Shown: positions 1-11,572 of the stretch, piece after piece | How the letters are laid out: every line of letters starts with the position of its first letter | Position numbering within the stretch: position 1 is the stretch's first letter | The notes under the pieces: model-generated | What the model was told of the DNA's origin: nothing | Databases searched by the model: none | What the model saw: only the letters and a program-made list of their open reading frames with translations | Position numbers and translations under genes: made by a program | Source: Saposhnikovia divaricata | Lineage: Eukaryota > Streptophyta > Magnoliopsida > Apiales > Apiaceae | Direction of reading: 5' to 3' | Length of the DNA stretch: 64,000 bases | Assembly: GCA_036435485.1 (NCBI GenBank) | Contig: CM071598.1 | Span: forward strand, 103,290,501-103,354,500

Positions 1-1093
1 TCTTGAAATATAGAACTCACCTTAAAAATTACAAGATCAAATGATGGTTGGAAGAGGGTTTTTGATTCTTGAATTATAAGAAAAGCCGAATGGCTCCTTG
101 GAAGAGAAAGAATTGCTTGGTTGATTTGTTGTTTTGATAATAATGCAATAAAGTGACTTTGCTTAGATAATATCTCATCCTAACGCCACTTTAATAAAGT
201 GATGATGCAAGGGGTGATGTCTTTGGATGAGTATGTGTTGTTGTTTAAGTGGTGGAATGGTAAAGAGATGCTAAGTACTAGTTGATTTTCTAATGGTGTT
301 AGTTAGTAATGCAACTAGCTTGGTTCCATTGATCTTATCTAGCATAAAGTGATTATGTCACCTTCCACTAGCTCATCACACCTCTTAGTCCTCTACTTGT
401 TTCTTTGTCCGTTTATTTGCTCAATTCATTGATCGTTCGGAGGAATAACTCATTCGTTTCTAGTTAGGATTTTACCGGAACCCGTCTTAATATTTATACT
501 ATCATCCTCCATTCTCTCTAATAATTTTTGAACCTATTTTCCTTAAATCCCTTCAATAATTCCTTAAGTCTTTCAGTGTCCGGGGAAATCTCGGGGAAAA
601 TAAAAGTGCTGTTTTTCAGAATCCGACAGCTTTTACATACACTTATTTTCCCCCTGGATCGCTTTACGAACTCGGAAATCCGTTCCGAATACTTCTATAT
701 AGTGTAGCCTCATAATATTCTCTTTTCCACCAAAACACTATTCATTCTTTATTCTTTACTTATTCTCTTAGGGTTGTACAATTGTCCCCGATCTCTTTCG
801 ATCGTTCCTTAACCTTTTTACGGACCCACTGGAGCAATAACAGATATCGATTTGGATGACATAAGAATAATCTTCTTCTTTAGAATTATCAAATCTCAAT
901 TCCCTATGAGATAGATAATTCTTATCTAAAGTGTCAACCAATAGTATTCTTTATGGCATATAAACATTTGAATCCAAATCTATTCCTTTCATTCATTATC
1001 TCAATCGTTACATCGTAGTCGTAATCACTATTCACCATTACCTCAGTACATAACAAAAAGTTTTAATTATATCAAAAATTTGGGGTTCTTACA
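1..1093 (-). mobile_element. Truncated long LTR, probably Ty3/gypsy type
   Basis: Read on the minus strand, the segment ending at 1093 begins TGTAAGAACCCC, a form common at the 5' end of long plant gypsy LTRs. It is AT-rich, has no long ORF and runs off the left edge of the window. The other LTR end and the target duplication are not visible, so strand and superfamily are inferred from the terminal sequence and general character only. Confidence 0.4.
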
Positions 1094-1855
1094 GATTGAC
1101 TGACGAAACGGTTCATATAGAACTGTATGAGCTTGTTTCCGATGATGAAGAGAATGTATAATCTTAATTAATAATAAAAGAATCTTCTCATCTTTGGTAC
1201 TGTTCATGCTTTTTCTGCTAGATTCCTTTATCTTGGTTATCTGCTGGGTAATGCTTGTATGAATGTGTATACTTGTGTGTGTGGATGTATGTGGATGTGT
1301 GCCTGCTTAACAAATATGTGCTTAAATCGATTTAAATGTTAATTGGTAATTTTACTTTTAAGCAAAGGGCAAAGTCGATTAAAATTCATGACACAAATTA
1401 TTTCTGCACAAGTTGCTGTCAATAAGTGAAGATGCTGTCACGATGTGCCTTGACAGCAAGTTCCTTATCAGCAACGGAAAAAGTTTCAGTCATGAAATTT
1501 AAAGGAAATTGTATAAATTGCTTAATGGCGACAGCATGTTCTTGCGCCGATGTTACTGTCAAGCAAAACTTGCTGTCATCCTCCTAAATTACTAATGAAT
1601 TTGTTACAGTGAACAGGTTACTGTCAAGGTTAGTGGACCGATTTAATTGAGATTTTACCTCCACGATTTACAGCCACTAAAAAGTAACTACCCACAACAC
1701 CACGTGACTGATTAATGGGCTAAGACATTACTACTTTCCCTTCTTCAATAAACCATTTGCTATTTTCATGTAAGCAACTGTCAAACACACAACACTCAAC
1801 ATAACCTCTCTCTCTCAAAAGCAAAAATCTCTCTCTCCCAAAACTCAAAGCAAAA
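1094..1855 (+). other. Non-coding leader-like region with dispersed TTGCTGTCA motifs
   Basis: There is no gene here. Between about 1420 and 1775 the core TTGCTGTCA or its complement TGACAGCAA recurs roughly nine times with small changes, for example near 1421, 1433, 1450, 1549, 1570, 1618 and 1770. CT-rich sequence at 1807-1840 lies directly before the ATG at 1856. The same motif reappears inside the downstream broken ORF, which suggests that this is part of the same retroelement. Confidence 0.45.
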
Positions 1856-4800
1856 ATGGCACCCAAACAATCCTCTTCTCAAACAAACTTTGCTGGTATT
1901 CTCTCTGCTGGAAATGCTGGTGAAGGTTTCAAAGGACTCGTATCCTTCTTAAACAAGTCCTATCTAGGTCATGCTATAACCTCTACTCCATCTTTGGACC
2001 TAGAAAGACTTGAAGAATTCTGGAAATCTGCCTTTGTTCCAGTAGGTGCAGGTAAAGATACCATAAACTGCAAAATCAAAGGGGTTACCTGCATCCTCAC
2101 AATAAAAGGTATCAACGAAGCTTTGGGAACTGGACTGCAAGCTAAAGAATCATACAAGGAACTTGCAAGTGATGAAACCCTGAAGAAGTTTTTCTTGAAA
2201 ATTGGGTATTCTGGTCCTGTTCTCGAAGAGGGTACAACAAATTGGTACTCAACTGGTGAAATGGACAGAAAGTTTTTGAGAACAGAATGGAGCATGATTT
2301 TTGATGTCATGGTGAAGGTTTTCTCAACCAAAACCACTGGCTGGAATAGAATTCCCTCCTACATCAAGAAGCTCACTCACTCTCTAGTCCATGGTTACAA
2401 AGTGGATGTTGGAAAGCTGCTTATGAGTCAACTCAAGTCAGCTCTGAGCAGGAAGGTACATGTCTATCCTCGCTTTCTTACAATGTGTTTAAATTCATTA
2501 TATGGTATTGATGATAATGCATCTCCAATCATGGAATGCAATGTTTTGAAAAGAAATACACACACATCACTCCATTCATAAAATTTGAATGCACATATTC
2601 CACTCTGTTTCACCAAACACATGGCTGATCAAGAGCCTAATCTTGATTTTGAACTACCTTCTGGGTATGTTAATTTCTTCCTTGAGAATGAAGTTGAATT
2701 AGACCCAAATTCAGTTAACCACATTCTACACCATTCATTCCAATCAGACCTTCCAGACAAACAAAAGCCACAAAAATAGCCTTGCAAGAATCCAAGAAAA
2801 GACCCTTGGAAACTGGAGTTTGTTGTAGTTCTGAGAATGTTGATGGAGAAACTGCACCTGGTGCAGCAAATAAGGATGTTAGTAAAAGTGAACCCACAGT
2901 GGTTCCTCTTGAGTCTAAGAAGAAGAGAGCTAAGAGGGACAAAACCACTATCAGCCACCCCTCAGTCTCACAAAAGGCTGTGGAGGATAAAAGGGAATCA
3001 AACACATCCCTAGGTGCTTCTTCTCAATAATAAGTATCTATTGAAACTGGCCTGTCTCCCAAGGCATCCTGTAAATAGTCAGCACAACCTCATGTACTCA
3101 CTTATAAGGAGCCTACACTTGCAGAAATGCACATGGAGTTAGGGCACAATGAGGGTCATGAAACTTCTACTCTTGATGTTCCACAAGTTATCTCTGTGGA
3201 ACAGCCAGAAATCTCTTCTATACCATCACCTTCTTTATTCTCTAATCCATCAATTGTTTCTTCTCAATAACCTAGAGAAGGGGACAATCCCATCCCTTCA
3301 GGTTTTGATCATCCATCTCAAGTCATGGACGAGCCCCCATCAAGTGGTCCACAAGAACCCATTTCTCAAAGTGAAATGGATACCACTCCCTCAAACACTG
3401 AGCTAGATAAAGATGGCAATCTGCTAGAAAATGAAACAGCCAACATCTTGGTTGACCTCCAAAAAGCAACTGACCTTCAGGAAGTTGCTGTCATAGCCTC
3501 AGCTGCTGTCAAAGACACCACAAAAGTTGCTGTCAACCCACCTGTGGACAGTAACATTTTTGGCAAAGATGCTATCACCTCTGCACAGCTTGATCAAGAT
3601 TCAGTAATTGTTGCAGATGCTTCTGATAATGATCATGTTCCAATCTCTACTTTTCAAAAAGGTAAAATCTAAACCTTTTCTTTCAATGCATGTGAGTACT
3701 GCTCATACCCATGCATCTAGGATGAGTGAGGGAGTACAAAAGAAAAGAGAGATAAAAGAAAAGAGAGGTGAGCATAACAATGAGAGGCGGCCAAATGAGC
3801 TGGCAAAAGGAGAGGGACTTGAGCATGTCCAGAGTGAATTTGAGGGAACCCCACACAAAAAGGCACTAGGCCTTGAGAGACATTCTGCGAGAAGTGATGA
3901 GATCACTAAGAAAAACAATGAGAGTGTGAGACACCCCATAGCCTCCTTGCCAGTATTTTCCGTTCTCATCAAAAAGGTTAAGGTCTGATGGTTCTTCTAA
4001 ACAAGCTGAATCAAGGTTGAAATCCCTTGAGGGCAGATGTGCATCCATGGAAGCTAAACTTGATGCTCTGTCCACCATGGTAGCTACTGGCTTTCCTGAG
4101 ATTCAACAAAATCTGATATCGTTTTCTGCTATCCTTAGTGCTGTCAACTTAACTAAGGGGGAGAAAGTGGTAGATCAGAATAAAGTGCAAAATCAGAATA
4201 CTGTAAGTCTAGTAGAGAAGGAGACACAAGGTGGAGCAACAAGCAAGGGGGAGTCAAGAAGAGAGGGGGAGCAAATGGAAGAAGATGGAGATGGAAGTAA
4301 GGGGGAGCAAAATGAAAATGAAGATAGAATCTTTGGTGAAGAGTTGAGAGCTAGTGGAATTGGTGAATCTGTTGAAGTAGATGGTGAGCCAGTGTTGGTG
4401 ACTAAAGAAATATTGGAGCAATTACAAAGGGCTCAAACATCAACATTGCCTCCTCTGAAAATCAATGAACCAGTTCCTGAAGTCATGGAAACTCCACTGC
4501 AGAAACATTAGAGAGAAATGGAAGAAGCCAACAGACTCGGCAAAGGCAAAGACAAAATGCCTGAAAAGGTAAATCCTACAACAGGATACATTTGGTCTGA
4601 TGGAAGTGAATATAGTCCAGAAGAGGAAGAAACGATGATGGTTAGCTACATGGAGAGTACTTTGCAGAACAAAGATGAAGAATTCAGTGCATTGGTGAAT
4701 ACTGCCATAAAAGAGGCAGGAGGAGTATATACAAAACTGTCACCAATACTGAAGGACAAAATAACAAGTATCTCTGTGAAGGTTAATCTGGAGAAAAGAT

Positions 4801-5457
4801 GGGCAGTTGATGTTTATCTGAAAACTGGCATCTCTATATTCATTACAATGCAGCTACTGCAAAGTCTACAAGCTAGAGTGCTGAATGCCATGGGAACGAA
4901 AGTGAAATCGAATTCTACAATCTTCAATAACGATCTGCTAGCACAAATTAAAAGTCTTGTTGAAGAAAAGCTACCAGAAGTGATTGAAGAACCCGATGGT
5001 ATTTGCTACAGAACAACCACAAGCACAGGAGCTAAAAGGATTGGATTTCTGATCCTAAGTGAAGAACCCAGATTGCACTCTAACACAATCATGGGAGTGC
5101 TGAAACAGATCCTCAAATCTAAGATAAGCAAAGACAAAGTTAAGGCTGTCAAAGAAATTCACAAATTGCTGGCAAAGAGAGATGAAAGTCTTAGCTCTCA
5201 AGTGAAGAAATTGATTTCTGAAGCTAATGCCAGAAGAAGTGAAAGTGGTGGAAGCTGCACATATATATGATGACACCCTTGATGATGATGATCTTGATGG
5301 AACTGGAGGATCTGGTACAAGTGGAAATGGTCAAGAAATTGCTGATATTACTAGAAGTGAGACTCAGGAGGAAGCAAAGGAAGAAGCTCCCAAGGATAAT
5401 AAGAAAAATGTTGAAGCTAAAGATGAGGGAGAGAAAGAGGGATGTTGTGTCGACTAG
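1856..5457 (+). pseudogene. Broken extra ORF of a copia-type retrotransposon
   Basis: The first open stretch (1856-2581, 241 aa) has the pattern FLN...LE(E)FW near residues 32-57 and a later VYPRFL motif. I recognise this layout from the accessory ORF that accompanies many copia elements in aster-family genomes; the molecular role is unknown. The reading frame is destroyed. In-frame stops follow at 2579, near 2777, at 3028/3031, 3076, 3268 and 4509, and frame changes fall near 2780, 3665, 3975 and 5240. The later parts are acidic and Lys/Glu-rich, with a likely coiled coil (4017-4110: SLEGRC..MEAKLDAL) and a mostly helical segment at 4518-5270. The final piece is very acidic (DDTLDDDDLD). Adding the pieces gives about 1,200 codons of former protein. 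No gag, integrase or RT lies next to it, so this is an isolated fragment. It could instead be a host gene carrying a captured domain, but the motif sharing with 1094-1855 argues for a transposon origin. Confidence 0.55.
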
Positions 5458-6047
5458 ATTGCTCGGGAAACCTTTGTAATCATTTTTATTATCAAGAATA
5501 GTCATATTTTGTTTATTAAACGATCTAAAAATAAAGCTGACAATTTGATTATCTCGTTTATTTATTTTCAAATATATTATCAATTCGGGGGTTTATCTTG
5601 GCAATGTTTCTTTTACAAACTACAATAACACTTCATTATTTGTAAGTGTAATATATTTTACACATATAATATTATCGTTATTTTTATTGCCCTAAAAAGA
5701 GTGTAATTTCATTAGCATGGTTGTTACATGCAGTTACGTTTTGCTTTAGGCAGTAGCAGGAGATTACATTTTTAACCCTCCCTTATTTTCTGTGCAAACA
5801 GGTTCATTTACTGCATGCAGTAGTCTATATACAATTTTGATCCATAATATATAATCTCAATTATGTTAAATAATTTTTACATCATCAAAATTATTAATTT
5901 TTGTGCAAGTGAGACATTTATTTAATTTATAATATTTAAGATTAAAAATTGTAAATTTATAACTATACATATTTAAAATAAGTTTTTAAATAAATTGACT
6001 AGTACTAAATATATTGTTACTTGCTTTTAAAATATTATAATTTATAT
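5458..6047. other. AT-rich intergenic DNA, no gene seen
   Basis: No supportable coding or RNA feature. The sequence is AT-rich and ends at the 9-bp duplication that flanks the Mutator-like element. Confidence 0.5.
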
Positions 6048-6056
6048 AATATAATA

Positions 6057-6195
6057 GAGTAAAAAGCATTTCGTGTACTTGCACTTTGCTCGTTTCTGCA
6101 CTTGGGATACTCAACTTCAAAATCCCCCACTTGTAGTACTGGACTTTCCAACTTTTTACAAAGTGGGTACTTCCGTCAAATCAAGTTAACACCGT
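6057..6195 (+). repeat. Left terminal inverted repeat of MULE
   Basis: Pairs with 7114-7252 on the opposite strand with roughly 90% identity by eye. Similarity fades beyond the CCGTTAACT region. Confidence 0.8.
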
Positions 6196-6314
6196 TAACT
6201 AAAATAGGGGTAAAATAATCTTTTTACTAGTCATCTTCTTGAAACTGCAATCCACCATTGATGAACGTTTTTGGAATTCAAGATTTATTTCCATAAACTA
6301 TATATTTTCCACAG

Positions 6315-6990
6315 GTCAGTACAGATCTTGAGGGACCAACAGGAGCTCGCTGAAACTCAAAAGGAACTAGCTAAGATTCAGCTTGCATAGGAGTCTAATT
6401 CTTCAGTCCATTCCCAACAGAGTGAGGAGAGAGCTTCATCCCATCTTTCTGATCCAAGAAAAATTGACAGCACATCAGATTTGCATGGCCAACAACTAGC
6501 TCTTGCATTACCTAACCAAGTGTCTTCACAACCTTCAGTCCCCCACAACCCACACAACCTCAAGTAAATCAGACACCGCAAAACCACTCCTTATCCCAGT
6601 ATCAGTAATAGTGGTCCCAACAGCCATCTCAACAGGGTCAATTAGAACAACAAACATCCCTGCAGCCCCATATTAGGCCTTCATCACCTGCTACTTATTC
6701 TCCTTATATGTCTTGTCAAGCAGGAAATCCTTCTACCCTAGAGACCCTCCCAAATAGCATGCCAATGAAAATGTCATATTCAGGAATATCTCTACCCATT
6801 TCAAGCCATGCAGAATCAATGTCTGATGGGTATGTTGGTGTTAGTAGACCGGTTCAGCAGCAGCCTCCCCATCAGCATCTGAAGACTGCTTTTGGAGCAT
6901 AGCCAGGACATGGATATGTCACTTCTGGACCACACCCGACACAATCCCCTGGAAATGCTTATATGATTGGAAATGCGTATTTGATGTATG
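6315..6990 (+). pseudogene. Captured DUF1421 gene fragment inside the MULE
   Basis: Translation from 6316 gives SVQILRDQQELAETQKELAK, which matches the conserved coiled-coil end of plant DUF1421 proteins. It continues into the Ser/Gln/Pro-rich part of that family (HSQQSEERASSHLSDPRKI, then QQLALALPNQV, then ETLPNSMPMKMSYSGI, then PGNAY). The sequence just before it ends in TTTTCCACAG, a normal 3' splice site, so the fragment was taken from genomic DNA with part of an intron attached. An in-frame TAG after about 24 codons and at least one frame change show that it is not a working copy. The capture lies in the plus orientation of the window. Domain assignment is from memory of the family; the splice site and stops are read directly. 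Confidence 0.75.
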
Positions 6991-7113
6991 AATTGGGGAT
7001 AAGAAGATATGAATTGGGGATAAGAAAAATGTAATTAGGGTTCATTTTGCTGATTTGGGGGTAAGAAGATATGAATTAGTTCCGAAATGACTGTTTTGCC
7101 CTCGTCAAAGTAA

Positions 7114-7252
7114 CGGAGTTAAGCGGGCATTGACGGGAGTACCCACTTTGTAAAAAATTGGAAAGTCCAGTATTACAAGTGGGGGATTTTGAAGTTCAGT
7201 ATCCCAAGTGCAGAAACGAGAAAAGTGCAAGTACACGAAGTGCTTTTTATTC
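7114..7252 (-). repeat. Right terminal inverted repeat of MULE
   Basis: Inverted partner of 6057-6195; followed directly by the second AATATAATA target duplication. Confidence 0.8.
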
Positions 7253-7261
7253 AATATAATA

Positions 7262-8042
7262 TTTACATATATAGTATTGTGTTTTGCTTCCCAGAAAGGT
7301 GTTACCTACTTGTTTATTTATGTTTTCTTAAAAACTTCTTGTACAGTTAGGAGTAGTCAATTGTGTTAATAAAGTGCGCTAGTCATTTAATGTTTCAGGA
7401 TGTTAAAGGTAATTACACATAATTGCATAAAGCAAAATTATACTGCATGCTAAATGCACTTACGTTTCATTAGTCTGTATGTACATTCACTGAATTTCAT
7501 TAAATTTTCATCGCAGTGACGGTAAAAGTTATACCAGTAAAAAACTAAAAATCTTGATCTTAAAAGTTCGTTGCATATGACCAATAATAGCCGCAGATCC
7601 TCATCCATTTACCTGTTGTATATATGTATGTATATTCAATTGTCTTCTACTATCTATTTTCCTATATTTACACTGTAGATTCTTGAATTATTCCAATCAT
7701 AAGGTTGGTTATATACTTTGTGTAACTTGTATGTACTCAAATGTGACTTTGTTTTAATTTATTTAATGGTTGAATAAAAATAATATTTGCGTCTTCATCA
7801 ACCGTCACTGTTCCCCAATTGCTGTCTTTTACTCAATCTCATGTTCTAATCTTGCACCAATAATATTAATTTCATCATCAGACTTGTGGGTTTTCTCTGC
7901 TTTGTTGTTTCAGGTACGAAATCGATGTTCTTGATTTTTATTTTTATTTTTAAGATTTTGGGTATGAAATTTTAGATTTTGTGCTTTGAAATTGTTCAGT
8001 GTTGTTGCTTTTTAGGCATTTCTGATTTGGGGTTGGATTTTG
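7262..8042 (+). other. Upstream region and probable 5' UTR of the Yippee-like gene
   Basis: No ORF of note. A likely 5' UTR intron runs from 7914 (TTTCAG|GTACG donor context) to 8015 (CTTTTTAG acceptor), leaving a 27-nt leader before the ATG at 8043. The transcription start cannot be placed with confidence. Confidence 0.4.
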
Positions 8043-8700
8043 ATGGCTGAATATGGACCTCGATTGTATAGCTGTTGTAAATGTCGAAATCATATCGCAC
8101 TTCATGATGATATAATATCCAAGGCTTTCCAGGTCTAATGTTTTTATATGCTCTTCGATTATAGATAGAACTTGTTTTTTCTTTCCTTTTAATTGTTGGC
8201 CTTGGCTCCTATTGTTATACTGCATGTGTGTGTGTGTGTGTGTGTGTGATGATTTAGCTTGATTAGGCCCGAGTGGTTGAGGCGTTATGCAGACCGTAAA
8301 CCCAGATATTTGGTATTGAAAGAATATTGAACTAAAGGGAACCCCTCCTTTCTTTCGTATTAATTTTGTGCAAGTAATTTAGTTAAGGATTGCATTTTCC
8401 GGATATTGATTGATCTATGTATTTTTTTTTTTTTTTTTTGAGTTGTGTATTATTTTGCGTTGATCATGTTAGGGAAGAAATGGAAGAGCATTCTTGTTCT
8501 CACATGCAATGAACATTACTGTTGGTCGCAAAGAAGACAGAAATCTCATGACGGGTCTTCACACAGTTGCTGATATATCTTGTGCTGATTGCTGTGAGGT
8601 TTTGGGTTGGAAGTATGAAAGAGCTTATGAACCATCACAGAAGTACAAGGAAGGGAAGTTCATACTTGAGAAGTCAAAAATTGTAAATGAAAACTGGTAA
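8043..8700 (+). CDS. Yippee-like zinc-binding protein, two exons
   Basis: Exon 1 is 8043-8132 and exon 2 is 8473-8700, joined at CAG|GT...TTAG|GGA without changing frame. The product is 105 aa, the usual size of plant Yippee proteins. Exon 1 carries the first Cys pair in the block [20 protein letters not shown]. Exon 2 starts [14 protein letters not shown] and holds the second Cys pair (CADC), then the conserved GWKYERAYE and the C-terminal [11 protein letters not shown]. The family folds around one zinc held by the two CxxC pairs; its biochemical role in plants is poorly defined, though some animal relatives act in cell-cycle and ubiquitin-ligase complexes. The ATG at 8043 is the only in-frame start and sits immediately before the family's normal beginning. 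All key residues are present, so the gene looks intact. The intron contains a (GT)n run and a poly-T tract. Confidence 0.9.
8225..8249. repeat. (GT)n microsatellite in Yippee intron
   Basis: An uninterrupted TG dinucleotide run of about 12 units inside the intron. Confidence 0.9.
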
Positions 8701-9479
8701 TTCTCAAATATTGTTCTAACTCTTTCAGACTTTAATTATGTACATCATCTTTCTTGTACAGAATATATGTGCCCTATCAAATAGGTTTGCTGCTGCTTGC
8801 TGTTGTATGTAATATGCTCGGGATCTCAGTGGACCATAAGTTATTTGTTTGTTAATAAAATTGTGATAATGTTTAAGTTCATATCCCCTGTGTGATCTCT
8901 AAACTGTATAAAAACCTTGTTTAATGTATCTGTGAATCTTAGATGCTTTGAATATTTATTAAAAATTTAACAAAACCTTGCAATATAACTGAGCTTTTGA
9001 CATTTGTTTTTCCTCGCTCTTTATTTTCTGATAGTCTTCGAGAAATGATGTGTAACGTCCTTAAAGCAGGGCTCGTACAACAAAAAAGTGGTCTCTGCAG
9101 TGTTGCCCTGGTTCTGACTAGATTATAGTTTGCTTAGTGTTCTGCATTCGTGGGTCATAAATATAGTTTTGCTGTTAAAATTTGTTTATATATAAAAGTC
9201 TGCCCAGGTGATTGGAATAGATTAGGATCCCTCAAAAGAAAAGCTCACAATGTGTCTGGCAGTATATGATTATATACAAACTATGTTACAGAGACTCATC
9301 ATTGCAGTAATTCTTGTTAAAAGCTTTGTGGATGTTTGTTGAATATAGTGGCCTATATCTTGTTGCCTCTATATATGAGATATTTCTCCAGATTGAATAC
9401 AGGAATCTTTTAAAAATTTCCATCCACCTGCATCCTAAATTGTTGCTCATGTGTTTAATATTTCATCATGTGTCTGCTT
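8701..9479. other. 3' flank of Yippee-like gene, no further gene seen
   Basis: Contains the likely 3' UTR and AT-rich spacer. I see no supportable gene. Confidence 0.4.
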
Positions 9480-10145
9480 CTGGCTCTCTTTCTCTCCATC
9501 TACCGGCAAGATCATACAAGTTTGCCACCAATACGCGGTTTGCAGTTACATCTGGCTCCTACTCTATTGTTGTTGCTACAACCTCCCCCAACTCTAAAGT
9601 AAATAGTAACTAAACCTCCAAGCGAAGCACCCCAAATTACTGAATCAGGTTGTTGGGGCATTTTGCTTTTATGTTTAAATTACTGAATTAGGTTGTTGGG
9701 GCATTTTACTTATAAGTTTGTAAGCTTCACTCAGTTCACCACAAGACTTTTTACTTGAGAATCTACCTTAAATGTGTGACATGTTTTAAAGTAGGCTTTA
9801 CCCTGCATGACCTATCCTGCATGAACACTTGAGGAAAGGACAGATGGAAAGTAACATTATCTGGTATGAATCCATTTATGAGCTCCATGACCATGCATTG
9901 CATATGCAGTTAGCATTGAGCTAAGCCAGGTGGGAGTACTTTATACTTCCACATTTTGCATACATCCACTAGGTCTGCCTCGATCCATTGAATAAGCATG
10001 AACCTGTTTTCCCCTGGTTTTGTTAATCTGGAGCAAGAAAGCGAAATGGTTTCAATCATGTATGTCTGGTTGCAAGCTTGAAGTATGCATTTGGAAAACA
10101 GTCCGATAGCCAACTGTGAAGAGACCATTGTCTTGGCCAGCAATA
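9480..10145 (-). pseudogene. PPR protein pseudogene, C-terminal part
   Basis: Read on the minus strand, several segments match the E-type pentatricopeptide repeat pattern but in different frames. They are GKQVHAYSMDRG near 10010, SSMLTAYAMHGHGA near 9925, GFIPDNVTF then SVLSSSVHAG near 9830, and the E-domain-like VANLYDLAGRWRERE near 9510. Stops and small indels separate them, so there is no working protein. In plants such proteins normally go to chloroplasts or mitochondria and edit or process RNA. The gene is interrupted by the Sirevirus-type element; its N-terminal remains appear on the far side at 19117-19335. Recognition rests on short but characteristic motifs in the right order. Confidence 0.6.
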
Positions 10146-10511
10146 ATGCATTTTACGTATACAGGCTCGTTTCAGGTAAATATGCTCTGATCTCATAGAC
10201 TAATCTGGACACCATCTCTTGCATATCAGATTTATATGCATTGTGAGAGATTTATAAGAACTATGTTGATAACCCAATGTGAACATAGCCAAATATCATC
10301 TGAGTTCCAGATATGGAATCCTACTCAAGACTTGCTAGTTAAAGATGACTGGAGTCTTCAAGCGTTTAAAATTTACCCCGTCTTGTAGTAAGCAACAACT
10401 ATCATTCTATCAGAAGCAACATTTTACACAGAAAGTTGTACAAATTATATTCACAATTATATTCATATCTTTACTTACACAATATTCTATGACAAAAGAC
10501 GTTGCCCTGAA

Positions 10512-10516
10512 TCCTC
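10512..10516. repeat. Left target site duplication TCCTC
   Basis: Identical to 19112-19116 on the other side of the element; 5 bp is the normal copia duplication length. Confidence 0.9.
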
Positions 10517-11524
10517 TGATACTCATAAGTTTTGATGATCACAAACAGTAAGTCATTTGGCTTATTAGTAGATATAAAACAGCATGCTAGTTGTGTATGT
10601 ACTCACTTGGTTTTGCAGGGCATAATAGCTTACTGATTGTATATTCAGTTTGTCACAAACAGCAAGCCATTTGTACAAACAGCAAGCCATTTTCAACTGT
10701 TCAGAATTCCTGTAGATAAAGATCAAACAGACATATCTATGTTCTCAGGAAACTTGGTTGATGATATGTAAATGCAAAAGTATAAGGCCATGTATCTGTT
10801 CAGTTCACCAGAACCAAAACAGCAAGCTGACATGAACTTGCTATGTTATTTCGGTACTGTACTAACTTGGTTTTGAAGGGAAAATTAGCTTACTGATTAT
10901 ATAATCAGTATATCATAAACAACAAGCCAAATGCATGGACAATTAGCATACCAGTCACACAAACAGCGTGCCAGCTTCACAAACAGCAAGCTGATTGTGT
11001 CTGACAGGATTAAAGATCAATTCGGAATTCAAAGAGCATCAAGTGGAAACATTGTTAGGAATGTTTGTAAGGGCCCTCTGAATTAATCTAAATATGCCAG
11101 CTCTCATATTTCAAACATTTTGGGAAACAAATTTATTCCTTGTCTTAAAATAAGAAAAGTAAGATCTACTTTTCATTATTTTAATACCCACCATACCTCC
11201 ACTCAAAGACAACACATGGGACTTATCATAGCAAATATTCTCTCCACGTTTTTGACTCTATACACGCTCCATCTCTTCTGAATTTGCAGAACATCAAGCT
11301 CCTCTCTTTTGCTAAAACAATTCATCATCTCTAACGGCTTTAAAAATTTCCATACCGTTGGACTTGATTTTAAATATTCTTGTTTACCTATATAAGGGCT
11401 GGTCTTTCTCAGTTCTTATAAATTCCATTATTGAATATCTATCAAGTGCAGAAACAAGAAACTATACACAACCACCAAGCTTACATTGCAAAATCTTTCT
11501 AAACCTTTCAAACCCCTATATACA

Positions 11525-11572
<48 letters not shown>

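Larger units (their letters stand above)
6057..7252 (+). mobile_element. Non-autonomous Mutator-like element (Pack-MULE)
   Basis: The two ends are inverted copies of each other over about 140-150 bp. The outer end reads GARTAAAAAGCAYTTCG, and the arms match closely through the AAATCCCCCACTTGTA and TTTACAAAGTGGGTACT segments. The element is flanked by an identical 9-bp direct repeat, AATATAATA, at 6048-6056 and 7253-7261. Long inverted ends with a 9-bp target duplication are diagnostic of the Mutator superfamily. The interior has no transposase but contains a host gene fragment (separate entry), so this fits the Pack-MULE class. The 1,196-bp size is normal for that class. Confidence 0.88.

Noticed and set aside
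1094..1160. A possible last exon after TTCTTACAG, reading LTDETVHIELYELVSDDEEN then V and stop
   Set aside because: The apparent splice acceptor is the terminus of the LTR on the other strand, and no upstream exon can be seen. A weak Sm-like resemblance was not enough.
8255..8330. tRNA-like sequence (GCCCGAGTGGTTGAGGCG) in the Yippee intron
   Set aside because: It resembles the D-arm half of a Leu or Ser tRNA, but there is no B box or acceptor partner downstream, so it is neither a tRNA gene nor a clear SINE.
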